From assembly GCA_025531455.1 (NCBI GenBank), contig JAMYHL010000045.1, forward strand, positions 267,384 to 331,383: a DNA stretch of 64,000 bases. Direction: 5' to 3'. A program made the position numbers and the translations under genes. The notes under the pieces are model-generated. The model did no database searches and had not been told where the DNA came from. It worked only from the letters and a program-made list of their open reading frames with translations. This stretch comes from Apiotrichum sp. Y4204. Its lineage: Eukaryota > Basidiomycota > Tremellomycetes > Trichosporonales > Trichosporonaceae. Positions 21,535 to 34,052 of this stretch are shown one piece after another (positions within the stretch are counted from its first letter, which is position 1; each line of letters begins with the position of its first letter).

Positions 21535-24417
21535 CTATCCACGACGACGCTTCTCGCGCTTCTTCTCCCGCTCCATCTCCTTTTCTTCAGCGCGTTCCGT
21601 GTTGAGCGAGCCAAGAGCCTTCCGCATCTTGGCGTTGTACTCTTCGTCCTTCGCAGCCTGCTGACGGGCACGCTCCTCGGCAAGGAATCGGTTGTCCTTA
21701 CGGAGCTCCCGGATCGCACCCTTGCGCTCCTTCTTGTACTGGGAGCGCAGCTTGGCGGCCGCGTTACGTTCAGCATCAGGATCGTAGTGCTTTCCAGGTG
21801 CAAAGTCGTCCTCAAACTTGGGGGCGTAGGACGCGATAGGGATGGGCTTGTGGTCCTGGAGAGTGAGTGGCGTGCGCGCATCGCGAGCGAAGCCGAGCTG
21901 CTTCGAGAGCGTCGTGGCAGTCTGGTTGAAGTACGTCTTCAGCGCAGGGTTGAGTTTGCCGACCTGTGAGCCCTCAAGGACGGCGAGGAGAGGCGTGAAC
22001 ATTTCAATGAAAGCCTCCGACGAGGAGTAAAGAGTTGCGAAGGAAGTGATGAGGCCCAATGCAGCTCCCAGCAGATCGGCCTTGGCTTGTTCGTCATCGG
22101 AAGCGGAAAGTACGCTGGTGAGATTAACAGGCTGCCTATGGGCAACACTGTCGACGATGTGGATTTCACAGCTGAGAAGATCGGGGTAGGCGGAAACAAC
22201 GGGGGCATTCTTCCGGCGCTTCAGGAGGGCCAGAATGACCGAAGCAAGGAAGTTGATTGCCTCCGGAACAATCCGCTTCGACTGGCTCTCAAACTGCTGA
22301 TCAGCAAAATATCAGTTGAGACTTACCTGAGTGATTAGGGTACACAGGAATAAGCCAGCAGCAACGTCGGCAACATCGCGGATACGTGATTGAGAGAGAT
22401 ATTGGCCAATCAACAGGATCGCAGGCTGCACGACTGGATGGGAGAAGTCGCTGGTAGACCAGGTTGTGCCGACCAAGCGCAACATGACCAGCTCGGGTGT
22501 CCTGGGAAGTGTTTTCGACTCGGGGTTGCTAGCACCACGCGAGATTCCGCGCTGCAGGTTTTTCTGCATCAGAGATAGCTTGGCGGTGAAATGGGAGGCA
22601 GCGGTGAGGGGGTTAAGCTTCACAAGCGCGGCCAGGTGAGGGCCCAGCGCGGAGATTACCACAAAGGGCGGCTCACTCTGGGAGGACAGGATGAGGATGT
22701 AGTCCATAAGGACGCCGAGGAATCCCTGCAGCCTCTCCTTGTTGCCTTGAGCCAAGCTGGGGTGATGCAAAGCTCGAATGCGCTGAACGACCGTCGGAAG
22801 CGCCGAGTCATCCAGCCCTTCAAGAATGTCCTCGAACTCCTCGACGGTTGCCGGGCAGGAGAACGTGAAAGGAATCTCCTTCGTCGCTGCGGCTTGCCCG
22901 GAAGTCTTGGTTTTCACCTTCCTGGATTTGGGCATAGCGGCTTCCTCATCATCGGTGTCCTGTTCGCTGGCGACGTCGGAATCCAGGTCCTCCATGGCCG
23001 ACAAGACCTCCTCATCGTCGTCCTCGTCGTCGTCGCTGCCGCTGCCGCTCGCATCATCGCCACTAGCCGATCCGTTTTCCGAAGTCGTGTCGCCATCGCT
23101 GTCGTCGTCGCTTGCGTCTACGGCCATCCCTTCAATGGCCGCCCGCGTCAAACCAGGGCCAAGAAGGGAGACTCCTCCATCCTCGTCCATATCGCCCACG
23201 AAGTCGTCATCCAGGTCGTCAGCGTCCGGCTTGCGCTCGGTCTTGCTGTTCCTTTGCCCTTTCTCCTCCTCCTCATCAGAGTCCTCCCCATGCATACGGC
23301 GGATACGCTTGGCTTCCGCCTCCTCAAGACGTTCCTTCTCTTCCACAGCCAGTTCTTCCTCCGTTTTGGTACGATCCTTGGGCTGGGCACGAGCCTCGAA
23401 GACTAGGCTGCGGACAAACTGGTCGTAGTCGGCATCGTTGTTCTGATCCGGGAGCCGTGCTGCCGTTCTGGCCGGTCCTGGAAGCTGAACCGAAGGCCGA
23501 ACAGGGGCAGAGCTCCTAAGCAAATCGCGTAGCTCATCCAAACCCTCATCGAGGCTCTCCCGCATGACATCGTCCACTTCCTTCTGGTGCTGCCTTTCCA
23601 ACTGTCTGTCAGTGTCGAAGGAAGTGAGCTGAACCCACCTTGTGCTCCTTGCTCTTGGCAATGATCTCCGACATCACCTCGTGCTTCGTCTTTTTGCGCT
23701 CGGGCTTCCGTAAGCGAGTGGCTCCTCTTATCACTTACAAGCTCCTCATCGTCTTCCTCGTCGTTAAAGCCACCGAAATGTTGACGGGCTACCTGACGAC
23801 GACCAATCGTTCCAGCATCTTCATCGTCATCTTCTCCGAAGCCTTGAGCAACGAAGTCGTCACCAGGAAGATCCATGACATTTCGCCCGCCGTGTGTCAG
23901 ACCCATCCCAAAGCCATCCTCATCGTCAAAGCCCTCGTCGTCCTCCAGGTTGAAGAGACCCTTCTTGCCTTGGCCCCGTTGCCTCTCGCGAGTGTAACGT
24001 TCAAGCATACGGTCCTCAAGGGTCATCGTGGGGTCATTTTCACCAAAACGACGATCGCGGAAGGTACCTCGGTGTCCCCGCAAATTGTGCTCCTCGAGCA
24101 ATGTCTTACGACGCTGCCTGTCAGATGGAGCAACGGAGATGACCTACTTGCTCCAAACCGGCCTGTTTGTTGGCAGAGGGACGCCCTGTCACGCCCTTCA
24201 GTTTGCGTCCTCCCACGTCATGCTTGATTTTGGTTTCGCGCTCGTCAAACTTGTTGAAGCGAGATTGAATGTCGTTGAGCTTGGCGGCACGTTTTGCGCG
24301 CTCGACGTCCTGCGAACGACCTTTCTTGCCTTTGCGATCCTTCTTGGACACGGTCTTGCGACTCAGTCCAGCCGAGGAGAGGGCAGCTTTTAGCTGCGAG
24401 AGTTGTGACGGAGCCAT
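21535..24417 (-). CDS. NOP14: Nucleolar protein 14, SSU processome component
   Basis: Needed with Noc4 and Emg1 for 18S rRNA maturation and 40S assembly in the nucleolus. The N-terminal region shows KRAAKLNDIQSRFNKFDERE, RRKTLLEEHNLRGHRGTFRD and DPTMTLEDRMLERYTRERQ, all Nop14 signatures. An acidic middle (many DDE runs) follows, then FTFSCPATVEEFEDILEGLD. The C-terminal region has LNPALKTYFNQTATTLSKQL, APKFEDDFAPGKHYDPDAER and KRSQYKKERKGAIRELRKDN-like sequence, ending in a Lys/Arg-rich tail (EKKREKRRRG). Several short introns interrupt the gene, and the protein is about 870 aa. It diverges from VPS34. Confidence 0.95.
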
Positions 24418-24823
24418 CGGGCAGGGATATGAGGATGGTGTGGAAAGAAGTGTGGTCACCCAAAGCAGTCGTGTTTTTGCCGCTCGACGCGAACATAAAT
24501 CTGGTGTGAACTTTTTTTGTGCTGGTGGTGGAGGCAGAGACAGCCACCTCTTTACGTAACAAGACGGGCAGTAACGGCCTGTCCGCTGATGACCAGATGT
24601 CGTCACAGATCACAGAGGCGGCGACCGGGCTGGCTGGGCTCGGAGCTCGACGCACGCAATCAACAAATATCCGACTTCTGTAGCTCGTCTCTCCTCGAAC
24701 TAATCTTCATTTTACTCCATTATTGTCAACTTGTCATCCACTGCAAACGTCTGTCATTGACGCAGTCGGACTTGGATCCTCGACACCAGCCAGGATCTGA
24801 CAAGCGTCTATTCTTATGTCGCC
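24418..24823. promoter_or_regulatory. Bidirectional promoter between NOP14 and VPS34
   Basis: A 406-bp spacer between two divergent ATGs. No other gene is visible, and I recognised no named factor site. Confidence 0.5.
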
Positions 24824-27800
24824 ATGCAGTCTGATCCATCGAGGGACAAAGACTTGTCGTTTGCCAAGCTCAGCGATCTCCAGCTGCACGTCGCGATCAA
24901 GATGTAAGGGAACGATATAACCTCTTCAGGCCACTTACACCAGTGTCTCCCTTGAGGGTCGAATACCAAGGCGCACGTACACCGATCTCCTTGAGCGTGA
25001 GGACCTGCGGCATTCCGGGCTCGACAATGAGTAAGCGTCGTTGCCGTTTCAACAAGAATCTGACGACAGTGGGCTGGCCGATCTCTATGTAGTGTGTCAG
25101 CTGTGGACAGACGGGAAGGCTGAAACCCTCCCCTTCCGAACGTCCTGGAAAGACTTTGCGAGATCGTACATGTGAGCTCTGTTGGTTCCGACAAAGCTAA
25201 TGCCTAAGATGGAACCAGACAATCGTGTTGCCGATCAGCTATCCAAGCCTTCTACCCACGTCCCACTTGACATTTACCATATGGGATGTTCAGGGTGCTG
25301 GCAAGGCGGTTGCGGTTGGCGGCACGACTATGAGCATGTTCAGCTCGGATAGGACCTTGCGGCGCGGACAGCAACGGCTGTTTGTTCATCGAGGTGTAGA
25401 AGCAGATCCCAAACCAGAAACAACCACACCAAGTGAAATGCCTATGGGCAAGGACGAAATGGGACGACTAGAACAGCTTGTCAAGGATTATGAACGAGGC
25501 GATATCGTCAAAGTTGACTGGCTCGATCGTATCGCCTTCCGCCAAATCGAACGAGCTCATGCTGTGAGTGCTCCGCGATTTATGGTCTGACCTGTCCAGG
25601 GTGAAGCCAGCAAGTCTGATGACCTCTACCTCTATGTGGACTTGCCCCGATTTGACTTTCCTGTGGTGTTCTCCGAGCATGAAAGTCAAGTACCCAATCC
25701 ACCTGCCCCCGTACCCCATCCACCCCAATCTCATCCCCACGCACTGGCATTGCCATCGGACTACCTCACCGCGGATAAGAGTCTTTGGAAGTTGTACGAC
25801 CCAGATTCGTGGCGCGACAATCCAGTCGAGCTAAAACATCGAAAGTTGCTTCGCAGTCAGCGTCTCGGCGACGAGGGCAAGGATCTTAAGCCCAGTCCAG
25901 CGGAACGCGATCAGCTTAACGTATGTTTCGTTGTAGCGATCAAGTCACTGATACAATAGGAAATCTTCAGCATGCCGCCAACAACTTCCCTTACCGCGAA
26001 CGACAAGGATCTTTTATGGAAGTTCCGATTCTCTTTATTCCGATCCCCTCGTTCCCTCACCAAGTTCTTGAAGTGTGTTACTTGGTCTGATCCAGTCGAA
26101 GCGCAGCAGGCTACAGAAAAGCTCCTACCTCTGTGGGGCCAGGATGTTGGCATGGACGATGCCCTAGAGCTTCTTGGCCCAGGTTTTACAGACAAGAGAG
26201 TTCGGGCATTTGCTGTGGAGCGGTTGAAGAGGGCTGACGACGATGTGAGTTCTCCTCTGGGTGCTGTGGACTGAAGGGAGGATGCTGATGTCAGGAAATT
26301 CTGCTGTATCTATTGCAGCTGGTTCAGGCCCTTAAGTTTGAACAAGAACCGATTCCATCAACCCGCACACAAAGGCGCCGCGAGACTCAGCCTGTCCATG
26401 GTCAAGATGGTGAAAGTGGGCTCGCGGCATTCCTTATTGACAGGGCTGTGGTGAATCCCGTGTTTAGCACCACCTTTCACTGGTATTTGATGATCGAGGT
26501 TGCAGCCCAAACCCCTACAGGCAAAATGTACGGCAAAGTCGCCCTTCAGTTCCAAGCAAAACTGGCCGAGGTGAGTAACGCAGCTATGCATGGGTGGGAC
26601 TCATAACAGACGCCTCAAGGTGTGGCTCAACGTGATGTTCTTCGACGGCAAGCGGAACTCGTTGAAGCTCTGTCTGCTCGCGCGAAGGAAGTTCGCAGCT
26701 CGAAGGATACCCGGTCGAAGAAGATTGACAAGCTTCAAAGCTACATTGCTGACTCGCGCCATGGCCTTTCTCCTTTGGCAGCGCCTTTGCCCTTACCACT
26801 CAACCCGCGAGTGTCCGTCACCTCCATTGCCCCGGAACGGTCAACGATCTTCAAGTCAAACTTGCTTCCGTTATGCCTGTGGTTTGAGACCGAGAAGCCG
26901 TCGGGCGACGATGATGAGACCCCTGCGCCTTATTACCCGGTCATATTCAAGAACGGAGACGACTTGAGACAAGATCAGCTTGTCATCCAACTCTTCAATT
27001 TGATGGATCGGTTGTTGAGGAAGGAGAATGTGGACCTGCGTCTTAGTCCCTACTCCGTTCTGGCAACGTCGCCAACAGAGGGGATGATCCAGTTCGTTCC
27101 TAGTGAGAGTCTGGCAACTATCATGTCTGGATACGGTAGTCTGCAGGCGTATCTCCGCGAAGCGCACGCAGATGACGGCGCATTGGGGTCCTACGGAATC
27201 GAAGTTGGTGTAATGGACACCTTCGTTAGAAGTTGCGGTAAGTTTCTCTACCATGTCCCTAAGCTTCTAACATGCGCAGCTGGTTATTCCGTTCTTACGT
27301 ATATTCTTGGTGTTGGTGATCGACACCTCGACAATCTTATGTTGTCCGCAGACGGTGCGTTCACTCATTGTTGAGCCTCTGACAGTTCAGGTCACTTTTT
27401 CCATGTTGACTTTGGTTACATCCTTGGTCGTGATCCCAAGCCATACCCGCCACCTGTGAAAGTCTGCAAGGAAATGGTGGACGCGATGGGCGGTACGGGA
27501 TCAACGCACTACGCTCGCTTCCAAAGTCTGTGCTACACGGCTTTTAGCAGTCTTCGAAAGAACTCCAACCTCATCTTGAATCTTGTGGCACTCATGGTGG
27601 ATGCTGGTATTCAAGACATCCAGTCTGACCCCGACAAGGCAGTGTGGAAGGTCAGTCACATCAATTAACTATACTAATCATGCAGGTGCAGGAGAAGTTC
27701 ATGTTGGACCTATCTGAGGAGGACGCCATCAAGCAGTTTGGAGTATTACTGAGTGAAAACTCGGTTCTCACAGCTGTGTTTGACCGCATCCATGACTGGT

Positions 27801-27858
27801 GAGCATTGGTGACTGGCCTGTGCTAACTAGTCTTAGGGCACAATATCTACGGGACTGA
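24824..27858 (+). CDS. VPS34: Class III phosphatidylinositol 3-kinase catalytic subunit
   Basis: Makes PI3P on endosomes and pre-autophagosomal membranes, with Vps15 and Atg6 as partners. Domains in order: N-terminal C2 ([49 protein letters not shown]), a helical PIK accessory domain ([28 protein letters not shown]), then the lipid kinase. There the ATP Lys is in [20 protein letters not shown], the catalytic loop is [14 protein letters not shown], and the Mg site is [20 protein letters not shown]. The tail DRIHDWAQYLRD ends the protein; the last Trp codon is split by an intron. The C-terminal helix is needed for membrane binding in Vps34. At least ten exons; introns mostly 30-60 nt. Confidence 0.96.
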
Positions 27859-28416
27859 TTGTATGGCATCCAAGGAGGCATGGTGCGATGGGTTGAAGTG
27901 GGCGGTTCTGGTCAGCAAGAAGCTGTGCTAGGCTTGGCTGAATTGAGTGAATCACGCATCAAAGGGCTCGCTTCGCGAATGACGTAAATGTGGTGGACTA
28001 TATACAGTAGCACGCCGTGTTCTCAGCGATATGGGTAGTACCCGTCTCGAGCGATCCCGTATAGTGTGCCTCCCCCGTATTGTATGTACCTAATTAGACA
28101 CCGGCTGCATGCCGCATCGGGACCGTCGGCCAAGCTATCCCACAGACCACAGGAATGTTCGTTCAGTCGATCCATCCATACACATTAACGCATACTTCGT
28201 GATTTAACTCATCATTTTGTCAACAAGCTCTCTTTCCATCTCTGTTACATTCTGGCCAAGACGGGATATTCTTCGCCAGTCTCTCATTATCGTCCCTTCA
28301 GCATTTCTCTTCTCCCAGCATCCGTCAGCAGCGCGGTTCGGCCGTAGTGCTGGGACAGCTCGGTGTGCCCGTTCCCATTCAGGAAGCGTCTTGAATATTT
28401 CCACTCCACTTTCGCT
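27859..28416. other. Intergenic region between VPS34 and the Zn2Cys6 regulator
   Basis: These 558 bp hold the VPS34 3' UTR and the promoter of the next gene, which is on the same strand. I see no other gene. Confidence 0.5.
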
Positions 28417-30758
28417 ATGCATAAGGCGGGAAAGGCACAAGTGCCAATCCGAACATCCAGCTCTCCAGCGCAGATGTTTCCAGTGGATGGGGTCTCTGTT
28501 ACCGAGTCGCCGGTAGCATCTGACAGCACCACCAAACGAAACTCAAGCGCACCCTACCCCACGAGCAACAGATCAGCACGTGCAGATGGTTCTTCACGGC
28601 GGTTATCCACAGTATCGAAAAGTCCCAACGATGCGGAGAACGAACATGCCGATTTGCCAGATCGCAGGAACAGTCGTACTGGCTCCTCCAGTTCATCTCA
28701 AGTTCTGACCAGTGAGTGGCCACACTTTGTTGCTGTACGTGCTGACCACTCAGGCTGTGAGGCGTGCCGCAAGGGCAAGTGCGTACCCGCTGTTCCGCCT
28801 GATCACCCGCAATGCTGACGCTGCAGACGTCGCTGTGAACCATCACCGCTTGTTCCACCTGATCATCCCGACGTTGCCAAACTCCCATGCGCGCGATGCC
28901 GCCGATTTGCTTTGGAATGCGTCCGGATGCGTGTCGCACGACGCAAGGGACCAGCTCCAGTGTATGTCCAATGTTGTGTCTGCCATTGTCATTGACCACC
29001 TCGCAGGGATCTCAGTGCAATATCTGATGCGGCCCATGGTTTCCAGGCTCCCATGAGTGGTGACTCCACAACCGGGTTTGCCCCTGTGACCGGAGGTGAT
29101 CCCAGCGCAAGGTGTGTAACCAATGCCGGCATCGCTTATGCAGCAGTTCACTTGCATCGATCCCCCTTGTTATTGGGTCTCCGGCTGTTGACATACCGGG
29201 GGTCCCGAACAGCTTGGACGACGTTGTTGCACCTGCCGTAGTGGACAACATTATCGGCCTGTTCTTTGATTACGTTTATCCTCTCACACCATGCCTTCAT
29301 CGTCCAACATTCCTTGCAGATTTGGCAGCCCGAAAGGACAAGACCGACCCGGTGTTCTTTGCCTTGGTTTTAGTCGTTCTCGCGTCAACCTTGGTGCAGG
29401 TGCCTCGAGTGTTGGTGAGCCTGGATAAGAACGAGGTTGAAGCACTGGCACGGAGGTGTGTTCGAGTCGCGAGAGCCAAACTGGCGTACATTTGGGAGGA
29501 CGCCGTGCCCGTTCAAGCCGAATTTGGTGAGTCAGATGCGCATACAAGATTCTGACGGCAACAGTTGTGGTGTTCTACCTTGAAGGAATCGTACATCTTG
29601 TTCTCGGAAACAATACCGCCCACGTCGTTGTCACCGCCCAGGCCAATCAATGCGCATTGGCTCTGCGTTTGAACGAAGAGGCAAGCTATGAAGGACTGAA
29701 CCCAATCGAGTCGGAGATCCGTCGTCGGATATATTGGCTGTTGTTCCAGGCCGACAAGAGCTCAGCCTGTCTTCGTGCGCGCACTATCTGCCTGAGACTC
29801 GAAGACGCCCCCGGATTGCGGCTTCCCGCAGAAGTGGACGACGAACAGATTACGCCCGACGGTATTCTGCCACAACCTGTTGGACAAACGCCCGTGATTG
29901 CCGGGTTCAACATAGTGACAAACCTTTTCCGCATTCTAAATGACGCCCTTCTCCTTCAACGTCGTAAGGCAGCCCCATCGGTGGACAGCATTCTCGCCGA
30001 CCTGCAGAATATCAATCAACTACGCGAACGCGTGTTAAATTGTGCTTCGGAGGTTGCCTCCCCCTTAAGGATTCGGTCGGCTTATGATTCCCGCGCGGCA
30101 AGGTGGGTACAATTACTAGGATTGACAAGGCGCTGACAGGCAGTCCTGTGCAGGGTTGGGAAGCGAATTTGAAAGGCCGATTCATGGACTTCTTCACCGG
30201 TGCGGCAGATATGGATCACATTAACAGCTTCCTTGTCATGCAGGTGGGAGCCTTTCGCCGAGGAATGTGCTAACGATAGGGGAACATTCTTGTAACTCAG
30301 CAAGTCGTACGCCTGGTCCTACTGCAGACACGCGAGTCGCTTCTCTCCCAACTAGCTGTTCTCACTCACATGCCGCTTCAAGGTGTGGGGGCGTTGGGAG
30401 GCGTTCAGAGTAATGAAGTTGCAGAGGATATTGCCTGTGACCTCCTGGATGGACTGAACAGTCTTCCGGAGGAGTGTGTTGCGACGAATGGGCCGTCTCT
30501 TGTTCAGAAAGGTGAGTTGGATTTAGTTCCATTATTTCGCGCTTCTTTGCCTTTGTTCTCTGACCGGCGTCAGTTCGCTTTGTGGCGATCCAGCTCATGG
30601 AATGTTCGACATCAGCGTCCCCTCAGGCGGTGCGAGCGTAAGTACCTGTGCTCAGCATGAACTAACTTCACAGCCAAACATTGCTGATGCAGTTCCTGTC
30701 CGTTCTAAGTGTCATTGAAGGAATGTACTCGTTCGGGAGAGATGTCACTTGTACATAG
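28417..30758 (+). CDS. Zn2Cys6 fungal transcription factor
   Basis: A binuclear-zinc regulator of unknown target genes. Ten exons give 646 aa. A Ser-rich disordered N-terminus (~98 residues) precedes the finger SCEACRKGKRRCEPSPLVPP plus LPCARCRRFALECVRMRVAR (Cys spacing 2-6-17-2-6). A basic RRKGPAP follows. The fungal_trans domain shows VVDNIIGLFFDYVYPLTPCL, HRPTFLADLAARKDKTDPVF, and RRRIYWLLFQADKSSACLRA. The finger is split over three exons; the middle one (28754-28778) is 25 nt. Other introns are as short as 32 nt (29112-29143). Two in-frame acceptors 21 nt apart occur before 30301. The start is the first in-frame ATG (MHKAGKAQ); MFPVDG downstream is an alternative. Confidence 0.88.
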
Positions 30759-30977
30759 TAGATAGTGGGTAATGGACTGGGCTTCGTTGTGTGTGGATAC
30801 GCACGAGTGTGCAATTGCCCAGAGAGACCGATAAGTGCGGTCATTGCGTCGTAACTGATCATCTCGTCATCTGAATGCATGAGGAAAGACGGTACAGAAG
30901 CTTGGCCCTAACAAAGCCCTGTAACACAATGCCGCCAATGTCGCTTTGGTTGAGCTGCTATCTAATAAATGTGTCTC

Positions 30978-32351
30978 CTATCCGACGACACGGTGGAGCT
31001 TGTGCATGTCTGAAGGTCAGCCGCCAGCCGCCATTCACCCAAACTCACCGCTCAACAGCAGGTCGCCCTGTTTCAAGAACTGCTCATAAATGACGGTCTT
31101 GTTCTGGGAGGACAGCTTATCAGTGGTGATGACACCACTGACTTTGTCGATTGTGCAGGCAATGCGCCCGTTGGCAATGAAACGCGAAAGGTCACTGTGG
31201 TCAGCGAATAATGACGATCGTGTCACGCACCGGTCCACAAATGCTTCACTGACACCGAAAGAGCGGCTCATCCGTTCGAGAGTCAAACTGCGGTAGCTTT
31301 CCAGAAGCTGCTGGTACGCCTTGATCCGCATCTCGCGAACATAGTACCGGGCATGGGGTGCCAGAATTGGGTTGGGAATGAGATAAGTCTGCTCCACTTC
31401 CCCAAGAGCAACGAAGAACGCCGCGTAACTGCTCTTGTACAGCGCGTTGGTCATATCGGCAAGAGAAGTGATTGACGACAGGCAGCCGTTGACTTCAGAG
31501 CTCGAGATGATCTGCTGTCAGTCGTGTTCTCCACCATTTCCCGCCCACCTTTGCTTTCAGTGTCTTCCGATCACAGCCAACAGCGGCGGCGAGAACTGTG
31601 AGCGCCACAAACTCCTCATACTCCATCAGCTCTGTCGCCGTGAAAGTCGAAAGCGAATCAATCAGGAGGTCCGCTGCCTGCTTAAAGTCGCGGATGGAAA
31701 GGCAATGAAGAGCACGGTAGACCTTGAGGCGGTTTCGACGGTCCCAGTCACCACCAGAGTCGATAAGGCTGTACATTAGCTGTGGATTACACAGTAGTTA
31801 CGCACTCCGATGCTCGTGAAATGCTGTTGATCACCAACTGGACATCCGATGTGAACAGCCCCATGCGGACCATAGCCAGCACGAGGTCGATCCGCGACCC
31901 AAGTCCAGTTGTTTTCTCCAGGGCGGTCTCCAAGGCAGGAAGTGCGAGTTCCTGTGGACGTTAGATGTCACCTCCAGCTTGAACCTACCTTGTTCCCGAT
32001 GCGGCACAGGTACATGGCCTTCGACCTTAACAGCTCGGAGATTTCGCTTTCTCCAAGATTCTCCTCGGCGTCCTTCAGCTTGGTCTCGATAGACTCGAGC
32101 TCGGCAGCATTCTTCTTCTCAAGAGTTTCCAAGAGGCCAGAGGACGGAGGAGTCAGAGAGTTGGCGCGAATGTAGGGCGCCATTTCTGATATCAGCTTTG
32201 CCGGTCAGGACAACAACGCACCGTCCTTCTCAATAGCGGCCCAGAAGGCATCACTGGCCTCCTTGCGGAGTCGTTCAACATTGCCGATCTGATAGTGCCA
32301 CTGAGGGACCTTGAGGTTGGGATACGGGAGAGGAACGCTGTCGTCGGCCAT
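30978..32351 (-). CDS. RPN7: 26S proteasome regulatory subunit Rpn7 (PSMD6)
   Basis: PCI-domain subunit of the 19S lid. The N-terminus (MADDSVPLPYPNLKVPQWHY) leads to helical repeats (GDWDRRNRLKVYRALHCLSI, RDFKQAADLLIDSLSTFTAT, YEEFVALTVLAAAVGCDRKT). The PCI region follows: MRIKAYQQLLESYRSLTLER, MSRSFGVSEAFVD, DLSRFIANGRIACTIDKVSG. The last exon is small: splicing at G|GTGAGTTT to CAG|AC gives the end GDLLLSDMHKLHRVVG. Without that splice the frame would end at LSGEFG, so the true stop lies 57 bp further than the open frame suggests. Several short introns. It diverges from a dehydrogenase gene. Confidence 0.95.
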
Positions 32352-32857
32352 GTTGCGTAGATAGTGACTGGTATCGGATGATGAAGAAGAGCGAGAGGTG
32401 TTGTGGAGAACGAAACGCGAAAGGATGGCGAGATGGCAACCGTTCGTGCACCAACTTGATAATGTGTACAATGTGTGACGACGGAACGCGCGTCCAGCAC
32501 ACGCCTTCAACACCAAGTCACGTGATCTCACCAAATGAAAGTGGAGGTTTACGTCATGTATTCTCAAGGTGGTCTCCCCAGTTACGTGTCATTTAGTTGA
32601 TTATCTCGTTCAGACCTATGATGTGTTTTCCCGACCCCGTCCGGTCCTCCCCCCCACCTTTTGGATTCCGAAGATCGGCTAGATTGCTACTGCTTGCGCC
32701 AGCTGATTGTCGGAATGTCGCGAATTCAGCCGAGGTCACATACCATACCGGCCGGCCCACTGATCCCCTTGATTATTGTTGTTGACTCAAACCGGGGGTG
32801 CTTGAATTTCTTGATTGAACTTCCTCCAACTTTTTATCATTGCAGGACAATCACAAG
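32352..32857. promoter_or_regulatory. Bidirectional promoter RPN7 / dehydrogenase with an E-box
   Basis: A 506-bp divergent spacer with TCACGTGA at 32518-32525. I did not find the yeast proteasome element GGTGGCAAA in it. No gene is visible. Confidence 0.5.
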
Positions 32858-34052
32858 ATGATGTCCCTCTCCTCGCTCTCCCGACCATCACGTATATCCG
32901 CCCTTCTTGTCAACTCTGTTCGGTTTACAAGCTCTCAAGCCAAACCGAAGGTCTTGCTTTTGGACCCGATCAACTTGGCCCATGATGAGCTGGAGTCGCT
33001 GAAGGCGCAGGCAACGTTGGTGGTATGGCTGCATTGCTTGGTTTAACGCTCATCACTTCCAGCCTTTCACCAGCACAGATCGTTCTTCCTTCCTCAAGGA
33101 TCTGGGTGATAACTACAAGGACATTGCTGGCATCTACCGCCATTTCAAGGGTACCGGCTCCATCAATGTTCGTATCCACCCGTCACACGCCGGGCCTAAC
33201 CAGTAGATCACAGGTCGGTTTGATGAGGAGCTCGTCGCCAAACTACCTTCCACCCTGCGCTTTATTTCCCATAACGGAGCTGGATATGACCAAAGTACGC
33301 GCCTCAGCGTTCCATTCTAACAATCAACAGTCTCCGTCGACCCCTGCACCCAGAGGGACATTCAGGTCTCAAATGTTCCGTCCGTTACCGATAACCCGAC
33401 TGCCGACACAGCGCTTTTCCTCATGCTCGGTGTTTTGCGGCAGTTTGACGTCGCTTTGAAACAAGCACAATCAGGCCAGTTCCACAAGAACCTTGCTCTC
33501 TCCAACGACCCGAAAGGCAAAGTTCTTGGTATCTTGGGCATGGGTGGCATCGGTCGCGCCCTTGCCAAACGTGCAATGGCGCTTGGTATGACCATTCAAT
33601 ACCACAACCGGTCGCGGCTTCCGGCTGATCTCGAGCTCGGCGCCAAGTATGTGAGCCGCGATGAGCTCATTTCCACATCCGATGTGCTGTCGCTCAACCT
33701 TCCCTTGAATGCGACGACGAAGCACACCATCTCAACCTCCGAATTTAAAGCAATGAAGCCTTCGGCTGTTCTTATCAACACTGCCCGCGGTCCGGTGGTT
33801 GATGAGAACGCTCTGATTGCTGCCTTGGAGGCAGGTGAAATCGCTGGCGCCGGCCTCGATGTCTACGAAAACGAACCCCACATTCCTGATGCTCTCCTTT
33901 CCAACCCTCGTGTCGTTTGTCTCCCGCACGTCGGGACGCTTTCTTACGAGACCCAAAAAGAGATGGAGGCGTTCTGCCTGAGAAACCTGCAGACCGGCCT
34001 TTCGACGGGCAAGCTCGCCAATGTCGTGCCCGAGCAGAAGGGCAAGTGGTAG
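32858..34052 (+). CDS. D-isomer 2-hydroxyacid dehydrogenase (glyoxylate/hydroxypyruvate reductase-like)
   Basis: NAD(P)H-dependent reductase of 2-oxoacids such as glyoxylate or hydroxypyruvate. A basic, hydroxyl-rich N-terminus (MMSLSSLSRPSRISALLVNS) resembles a mitochondrial targeting peptide. The catalytic domain begins KPKVLLLDPINLAHDELESL; the cofactor loop is VLGILGMGGIGRALAKRAMA. Catalytic residues: Arg in LINTARGPVVDENAL, Glu in YENEPHIPDAL and His in VCLPHVGTLSYET. After the Gly motif comes HNRS rather than an acidic residue, which suggests NADPH use (inference). Introns: after LKAQATLV, within GSIN|ITGRFDEE and after GAGYDQ. About 340-350 aa. Confidence 0.9.
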
